Shown here piece after piece: positions 14,268-23,200 of a DNA stretch of 26,199 nucleotides. Source of the DNA: Clostridia bacterium. GTDB taxonomy: Bacteria; Bacillota_A; Clostridia; Christensenellales; Aristaeellaceae. Every line of letters begins with the position of its first letter. Within the stretch, counting starts at the first letter, position 1. The notes beneath the pieces were generated by a model that saw nothing but the letters and a program-made list of their open reading frames with translations, did not search any database and was not told the origin of the DNA. The stretch is from positions 1-26,199 of the forward strand of contig JAFRMB010000162.1 in NCBI GenBank assembly GCA_017430945.1, given 5' to 3'. The position numbers were made by a program, and so were the translations under genes.

Positions 14268-17200
14268 ATGATCCGAAAGTCCCTGACGCACCTCGGCCTG
14301 TGCCTCGCGCTGGCGCTTCTGTGCTGCGCGCTGTTCGGCATCTCCGCGATGGCGGAGGATATCGGCTTTAATGTCACTTGCCCTGATCTCGTCGTACCGG
14401 CCGGCGAAAATGCGATCATCGGCTATTACATCGACCCGAGCACCCTTCCCGAGGGCGTGAACGAGGAGGATCTCACGATCGCGTGCGTCGTCAAAGACGT
14501 CAGCGCGGACGACGCCGTGGTGTACGACGAGGACGTGCCCGACGACCTGGGCGAAGAGGGCCGGGGCTTCGAGATCCCCGCCCGCAGGCTGAAGGACGGG
14601 CACGCTTACCGCGTCGACGTCACCGTCACCCCGGAGGAGGGGGAGGCGCTCGCCTCCGGCGGCGGCTGGTTCTCGTACGGCAATTCCGAGACGGAAGAAA
14701 CGGAAGTGGCGCTCTGGCTGAACGATGGCGATCTGGGGGCGACCGTGCGGGTGCACGAGGACGTCATGGTGAACATCTATGCGCCGGATGCCACCGCGAT
14801 CGAGCTGTTCAACGGCTATGAATATGAAGACCTGCGCGACAGCCAGGAGTGGGAAGGCTGGTTCTGGGATTCCTGGGACCGGGAGCTGACAGTGCCGCTG
14901 GCCTGGAGCGAGCCCGGCACGCATCCCGTCTACGCTCGCGTGCGCACGGGCGACCCCGACGACCCGAAGGGCAGATGGTACATCACGCAGGTCGCCCGCG
15001 TCAACGTGACGGCGAGCGGCGAATTCGGCGCGCCCAACGTGACGTTCAGCGGTGAGTATGGCGATCAGGTCCGGCGCGGCGAGAAGCTCACGTACGAGGT
15101 GGCCGACAAGCCCGACGGGGCCGAACGGCTGATCGTGATGGCCTGGGATCCCGATACGGGCCGGGACTACTATCACGACGAGGTCTATGCCAACGGTACG
15201 TATACCATCCCCACCGCCGACATGGCGCCCGGCAACTACAAGCTGCACGTCTGGTGGTACGCGGTCGACCGTCAGCCCACGAAGGTCGACCTGCCGTTCA
15301 CCGTCACCGAGCAGCCTGTGAACCACGCGGTGTTCGGCGTGGACCGCAATACGGTGACCACGCACCAGGGCTACGCGCTGTACGGCTATGTGCAGGGCGC
15401 GAGCGGCCTGTGCGTCTTTGAGGGCAGCGATAACCGCGCGACCTTCGAGGGCCAGGACAGCTTCCTCTGGTACGACGGCGCCGGCGAGGCGGGCGAGCGC
15501 ACCTACACCCTGGGGCAGTGGGACGACCAGGCCAGGAAGTGGGTGAAGCTCGATAAGGACGTCACGGTCACGGTCACGGCGGAGGGCGATATGCCCCAGA
15601 TCGAGATCGAGCCGGAGAAGCCAGCATTCTCTTACCTTCAAGAGGAATCCTTTACTGCGACTGTCGCCCCGACAGGAGAGGACACCCTGCCAGAAGGGAC
15701 ATGGTATCACTACGAGCTGCACCGGGAGGACAACTGGGATCGCGTGCTCGAAGGTGATATCGGCACAGAGGACGAGATCACCTTCGAATGCTATGATCTC
15801 GAAGAGAACATCTGCTACAAGCTGCAGGTGTGGGCAAACAGATGGGACTACAACAGCAGCTACGATGAGATCCTCTTCGTCGTGGTGCCCAGCGAACCCG
15901 ATGAGTCGAGGGTCTCTCTGAACTTCTATCCCTTTGAAGGTTGCAAAATCAATGATACCGTCGAGATCTGGATCTCGACACCCGAGGAGGCCCACGTCGA
16001 GCTGTTCTGGGAGGGCCATTGGGAGCGGCTTTCCAGCATGGGCGACACCATGAATTACCACGTGACGATGCGTCCGGGCGACGACAACGATCACCTCTTG
16101 GTCGCGCGCGCCTGCTTTGACGAGATCGATGACTGGCAGTGGGAAGATGCGGAAAACGATGATTTCGACTGGACCTACGGTAAAGCCAAGCTACTTAAGG
16201 TCACCGGCCAGGATGATGTGAAACTGCCCGCGATCGCGCTGGACAAGAACATGTACGGCCGCGGCGAGACGGTGAACGTCACCCTGTCAGAGCTCTCCGA
16301 GAATGCGCAGGAATACCATGTTCGCATCATCGCCAGGAATGAACGCGGCGACTTCGAGGACGAGGCGTTCTTCGCCGCCGTCCGCGATATCGGGAGAGAG
16401 GGCTCCATCGAGGTGAAGCTGCCCACCGCTCGACTGATCGAAGGCGATTACATGGTGAGCGTGGCGGCGATCGGCAAGCCCGGCTGGCGCAACGCAGACA
16501 CCGACCGCAACGATCAAAGCCTGATCTTCCATGTGAGTGAGCCGGCCGCCGGCAGCATCATGTTCAAGGGCAATTCGCCTGTATGGACCCACGATACCAT
16601 CGCGGTGTCCGCCTACGTACCCGGTGCGGAGCGGTTGTGCGTTTTTGAAAACGGCGAGATCCGCAGTGAGTTCGACGGGGACAGCTTTGTGTTCTTTGAC
16701 GGCGACGGCAATCCCGGCATCCGCGAGTATCGCCTGGGCATCTGGGATGATGCGAACGACGCCTGGGATCAGCCGAATGATGTAGATCCGGTCAGAGTCA
16801 TAATAATGGCGAAGGAAGACTCAAAGCTCGGTGACCCGCAGATCGATCCACCGATTCAGACGGCATATGGAGGTTATCTGAGATTCAAATTTGAGCCCGT
16901 GGAAGGCGCGGAGTGGTATTACGTCAGCGTTCGGGATGAGAGCGATGACTGGCGGACGGTCTTTGAACTGGACTGCAACCATCAGAACGATGACGAGGCC
17001 GTCTATGAGTTCACGGTCCCGTCCAGCCGCATACAAGAGGGCCACAGCTATGTCATTTCCGTGGATGCCAACGCGCGGGGCTGTGCCAGCGGCCACAGCG
17101 AAGCGCGTGCGGTCGCGGTCAGCTCCGACGTCGGTCCAAGCATCGCGCTCACCGCTTATGCGATCACCGGGGATGACGACGATAACGAATCGAATGATAC

Positions 17201-20200
17201 GCTCGATCTGGACGCCAACACGCGGTTCGGCCTGCACGTGACCGTTAACGCGGACGGGGTGGAGATCGACAGCGACAGCTACCAGTTGTTCTATGACGAC
17301 GAGTGGCACGAGCTCGACCCCTACGACGACATGGACATCGACGATTCGGAAGACGTCCAGGATGGCGACTTCCGCTTCCGCTGGGGCAGCGGGAACAGCG
17401 GCATCAAAATGGCGCTGATCCGGGCGCAGTATCACGACGATGAGGCGGACGAGTGGCGCTGGGCCTACAGCAACAGCGTGCAGATGAACATCACGAGCGA
17501 TGGCCCCGCCACGCTGCCGCAGCTGAACCTCGTGAATGGTCAGGTCATGCGCGGCGACTTGCTGCTGGTGAATATCGATACCGATGCGGCCAACGACGAG
17601 ACCACCGAGTGCTACCATATGCGCATCTACCCCTGCCAGGGCGACCGCTGGGAGGAAAAGGTCTTCCGCGAGGCCGGCCTGGACGAGGCCGTCGTCGGGC
17701 TGCCCACCGGCGAGCTGGCGCCCGGCCAATACCGGGTGCAGACCATCGCCATCGGCAGGCCCGGCTATGACAACGCATGGGTCGACGAGGAAGAGGACCT
17801 GTATTTCACCGTGACCGAGCGCACGGGCGACCCGCGCGTCTGGGCGACCACCCTGGTGGACGGTGAGGTCGTGGAGTCCGAGCCCAAAGAGGACGATCCC
17901 AATGTCGAGGAGCTGACGGTGATCACCGGTCAGCGCTTCAGCGTGAACGCGTGGGCCCCCGGACTGGCGGACGGCAACGAGCTTGAGATCTACTGCCGGA
18001 GACTCGACGACGGCAGCATAACGGGCGACAACTTTGCCGCCGGCGAATGGGCGCCCGACTGGATCGGCGACTTTGTCTTCAAGCTGTACAGCATCGACGA
18101 GGAGGCGGACGAGCGCACGGAGCTGCCCCAGAGCCTGGTGGTGCACGTCACAGGCGAGGAGCTGGCCGCGCCGGTCATCGAACACACGCCCGTGCTCGTG
18201 CTGTCCGGCGGGGAAGACGAGACCGCAGAGCTGAAGTTCCGATTCTATGCGGTGGAAAATGCCGAACGCTACTATGTGGAGATCTTCCCTGACGTCGGTT
18301 CTGACTATGAGGAGTTCGAGCTGAGCGACGACGAGCTGAGCGAAGACGAGGATGGCGCGCGGTACTTTGAATACGTCTTCCCCGGCGAGCTCCGTGCCAA
18401 CACCGTCTACACATTCAGGGTGACGGCCTATAGCTATGGCTATGCGCCCGGCGAGGCGTTTGCGAAGACCGTGGTGCGCAACGGCGCCGAAGTGGAGATC
18501 GGCCTGACGCTGCAGCCCTTGGAGAATCACGAACCCAGCGGCGAAGCCACGGTCGAACCGCTGAACGTTCGGATGAGCCAGGAGGTCGAGGCGGCCATCC
18601 GCGTGCCGCTGCCGGAGGTCGACGAGCCGGAGGACGGCGACGTCGCCCGCCCGACCCGCCCGACAAAGGTGCAGGTGCTGTGGCGCAACGGCTGGGAGAC
18701 CCGATGGGAGGATCTGGATCCGGAAGACTGCAACGACGAGGGTGAAGGCTTTGTCGTGTACACCGCGCGCAACCACGCCAGTGACGACACGGCCGACGTC
18801 GTCGCCCGCGTCACCTTCGACGAGTCGGAGACCGCTTATGACTGGGAGGGCAACCCCTACGAGAGCTTCGACAACGCCGAATGGCTGTACAGCAACGCTG
18901 TACGGCTCACGACTGAAGCAGGCTACGGCCAGGTGGCCGTGCCGGACGTTGCGCTCGCCTACGACGGCGACACCTACACGGTATCCCTGCAGCTTGAAAA
19001 TCTGCCCGAAGCGGACACTTATACCGCCTTCTGGGTCCGTGTCGTCCGCGAAGACGAGGATGGAAACGAGGAGACCATCGAGACCTTCTGCGAGGGATGC
19101 GAAGGATGCGGGGAGCTCGAGGATGATGAGTTCGGGGAGACAGATCACCGCATCGAGCCCGAGACGACTTCCATCGAGCTGACGCTGCCGGACTATGCCC
19201 TGCCCGGTGAATACTTTGTGACGTTGGATGTCGAGCCCGCAGTCGGCTATACCTGGAACAGCGTGGGCGGCATCGGGAACGAGGACGGCCTGTCGTTCAC
19301 CGTGCCGGTGCAGTTCGGTCTGGTGGTCAAAGACGAAGGCAGCGACGAGGAGCATCTGGTGAAAGAGCTCACCGTGGCGCCGTACAGCAACGTCACGCTG
19401 TGGGCCGTGGTCGGTGAGGACACCTCCTACAACGTCTTCCGCGACTGGGAGGAGCATGTCGACTGGTATATCGAACCCGGCCAAAACAGGAGGGAAGAGA
19501 TCTCGATCGGCGGTAAGGGCGAACACACCTTCTACCTGGTCAAAGAGGCAAATAACGGCCCGACAGTCATTGATACCGTCACCGTATACGCCGAGGGCGA
19601 GGAACCCAAGCAGCTTGAAAAGCCGGTGATCGAGGCTGAGCCGGTGTTCGATCTGACCGATGCGGACTTCCTTACGGATGGCTATCCCATCACCGTGTAT
19701 TATGATGAGCCCGCAGGCAAGCGCTTCAATATCGAAGTGTTTGACGAGGATGCCACCAACGAGGCGATCGAAAACGGCGAGGATTGGCCGGAACCGATCT
19801 TCTACGCCGAGATGGAGGGCAGCGATTTCGTAAACGGCGCGTATGACTGCGCCATCCCCGCGAACGATGAGAACGATGAGCCCCGCTTCAAAGCAAACGG
19901 GCGCTACATCCTGTTCGTGAACGTCGAAGCGGAGGGCATGCTCGGCAACCACGGCGCCCTGAATTTCGTGGAATCCCACAGTGCGGCGGAGCAGCTCGTC
20001 CTCACCATCGCTGGACAGACCGGGGGCACCGTGGAGACGCAGGCATCGAAGGATCTGTCTATATCCATCGACGTCAACGGCGTGTCTGAAGAAGAACTCG
20101 AGCCCGGGAAGGTGGAGCTCTTCTGGAACAACGAGTGGCACTCCATGGAAAACGAAGAGGTGACCTGGAACGACGACGGCTGCCGCTTCGAGTTCAGGTG

Positions 20201-23200
20201 GTCCACCCAGGGCCATTCGGTGGCCGTGGCGCGCATCCTTGACGGAAACGACGGGAACGACGAACCTGTATACATCTACAGCAACCCCGTGGCCGTGAAC
20301 GCTGCCATCAAGGGCAGCGTCAAGCCGGTCGCCGTCACGCTGGATAAGCGGCGCGTGCGGCGCGGCCAGCTGCTGAAGGTGAATATCGTGGCTGCTGAGG
20401 ATGACTGGGCAAAGGAATACCACGTGCGCATCTACGGCTACGGATACGGCGAGGATGGATATGATGGCGACGAAGAGGTCGAGTACTACAGGGGTGTGTA
20501 CGCGCCCGGGACGCAGACCATCGAGCTGCCCACCAGCCAGCTGCCCGTCGGCGAAGAAAACAACTATCGCGTGGACGTCTACGTCAGGCCCGTGGAAGGC
20601 GCGACCGACTGGAGCACCTCCGGCGAGAACCCCGACCTGCGGTTCACCGTGCTGGAGGGCCGTCAGATCGCCTTCGACATCGACAGGGCTACGGTCCCCA
20701 CGCAGACGGACGCCTTCATATCGGCCTTCGTGCCCGGCGCGGAGGAGATCCAGATCCTTGTGGACGGCGAGGTGATGTACGACGGCGAGGAGGAATGGGA
20801 CCACGCATGGGGCGAGGGCTGCGAGGCGCACTACGGCTCAGACCATGAGGGCGACCACACGTTCACGCTGCGCTACCGCATCGAGGGCGAGGACGAGTTC
20901 CGGACCTATGGTACAGAGCTGGCGCTTCGCGTCAACGCTGAGGGCGGCGATCTTGATGAGCCCGGGATCGGTATCGGTACCGTCGTGGATCCGACCGGGG
21001 AGGTCGGCTTTACCGTCACCATGAAGGGCGGACCGGCGTCCCGATACGTGGACATCGAGGTCCGTGACACCGCGATGGATGAACGGGTCTGGCACTTCGG
21101 CAATGAAGTCGAGGGCAGTGAAGCATCCTTCGCCATTGAGCCCGGGGAGCTGCAGGACGGCCACAGCTATGCGCTGTGCGTCTACAACGCCGCGACCGAC
21201 TACAACTACGCCTACGCCGAGAAGCGCTTCCTGGCGATGAAGGCGCCGGAGGACGAAGAAGCGCCGCACTATGTGGTCAGGGTCAACGGCAGCACTGATC
21301 CGGTGACCGTGCAGGCGAACGAGCCCTTCCTCATCTCCTACGAGTTGAAGGGCGGCGCCGATATCAGCTTTAGCGGCATCGAGCTGCTGTGGTACGGCGA
21401 ATGGACCAACGATTTCAACTGGCAGGACTTCCGGCAGGGCATCTTCACGATGTCGGCCGACGAGGACCAGATCATCGCGATCAGGGCAGAGTACTACGAT
21501 TATGAGAACTCGGATAATTACTATCTCTTCAGCAATGTCGTGCAGGTGAACGTGGACTGCTCAGGCGGCCGTGTGGATGAGCCGAAGCCTGTGCTGAGTG
21601 TGAACGAACTGGCCAGGGGAGAGGAACTGAACGTCACCTTCGCGGGCGACACGGCGAGGGCCGAGGGATACACGCTCGACGTCGAGCGGCTAGGATATCA
21701 TGTCGAAGACGAAGGCTGGAGGGATGACTGGCAGTGCCAGGTGTCTCTTTACGCGCCCAGCGCCGAACAGGTGACCTTCACCGTGCCGACCGCGGCGCTG
21801 TGGCCGGACTTCGACCACCGCGTGGTCGTCCACGCGCATGGCAAGCAGGGCTATGCCGGCAACGAATCCGACCGGGACGTCGAGGGCTGCTACTTCCGCG
21901 TGTCCGACGCAGAGATCGGAGAGCCCCTGTTCACCATCGACAAGACCTCGGTCGACACCCAGGAGCGGTTCACCATCACGGCGGCCCATCCCGATCCGGA
22001 CGCGCGGCTGTGCCTGTTCCGCGGCAACAACAAGGAAGGCATGGACGAAGAGTGGAGGGGCAGCTTCAACACCACCTGGCAGGAGGGCGAGCCCGGCGAT
22101 TACGCCTTCTGCCTCGGTGTGTTCGACGAGCGCGTCCGCGGCTACAGGCGCCTGAACGAAACGGAAGTGACCGTGACCGTGCGGGATGCCGATCCGCTCG
22201 GGGATGCCGTGATCGACGTGCCGGCCGCGATCAACGTGGGCGAGGACCTGAGCTTCAGCTTTAAGGCTGTGCCCCGCGCGCAGTGGTACGACGTTGAGGT
22301 GATCGGGATCGGGGAAGATGAAGATTGGGTCACCGCGAGGTGGAACTTTGAAGACGTCGGGGACGATGATTTCGCATACAGCTTCAGCATCAGCGAAGAT
22401 CAGTTCTATTCGGACACGATGTACGAGGTGCGCGTGCACGCCCACGCCGGGGGCTATGCCGACAGTCACGCGTCGAAGCGCTTTACCGTGCTGCCCGTGC
22501 CGGATGAGGCGGACGAGCGCAGCATCGCGGTGAGCGTTGAGCCCGCGCCCGCGCCCGGTGAAAGCCTGCCCGTGCACACGCAGCTGGAGTTCACGGCTGT
22601 GTCCACTGGCTTTGAACCCGATGCGCTGCAGATCTTCTGGGACGACGAATGGCAGGACATCGAACGGCGGGATATCACCGGCGATCTCCAAAATGCCACC
22701 GTCGTGAAGGATATGTACAGGAGCGGCAGCATCGCGGTCCTGTTCCGCGCCGGGGAGAACGACGACGAAGGCGAGCCCACTACTTGGGTGTACAGCGACC
22801 CCGTGACCCTTGAGATCGCAAAGGGCGAGCCGATCACCGGCTTCGACGCGCAGCTGAAGGCGCAGACGGCGGCGCAGGGAGACGTGATCGACCTGACACT
22901 GCGCGCCGATGAAGAGATCCGCGCGGCCATCGATCACTTCGACGTGCAGGTGCACGCCATGAACGAATGGGGCGACTACTACGAGCATCGCTACTCGCTG
23001 TACGTGCCCGGCCTCACCGACGAAGCGGGCGTGACCGTGGGCCTGCCCACCCTGGAGCTGGAGCCCGGCGCCACCTACCGCGTGCAGGTGAACGCCTGCG
23101 GCAAGCTCGGATACGAGGACAGCACGCTGCCCTACGACCAGGAGGACCTGTATTTCGAAGTCACCGAGCAGCCCGAAGCGGAGCCGATGTTCACCGTCAG

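Noticed and set aside
16821..20831. A 1336-codon minus-strand ORF opposite the giant gene
   Set aside because: Long antisense frames are expected in GC-rich DNA. Its codons mirror the sense frame and it has no start signals, while the sense frame has repeats, a signal peptide and a ribosome binding site.
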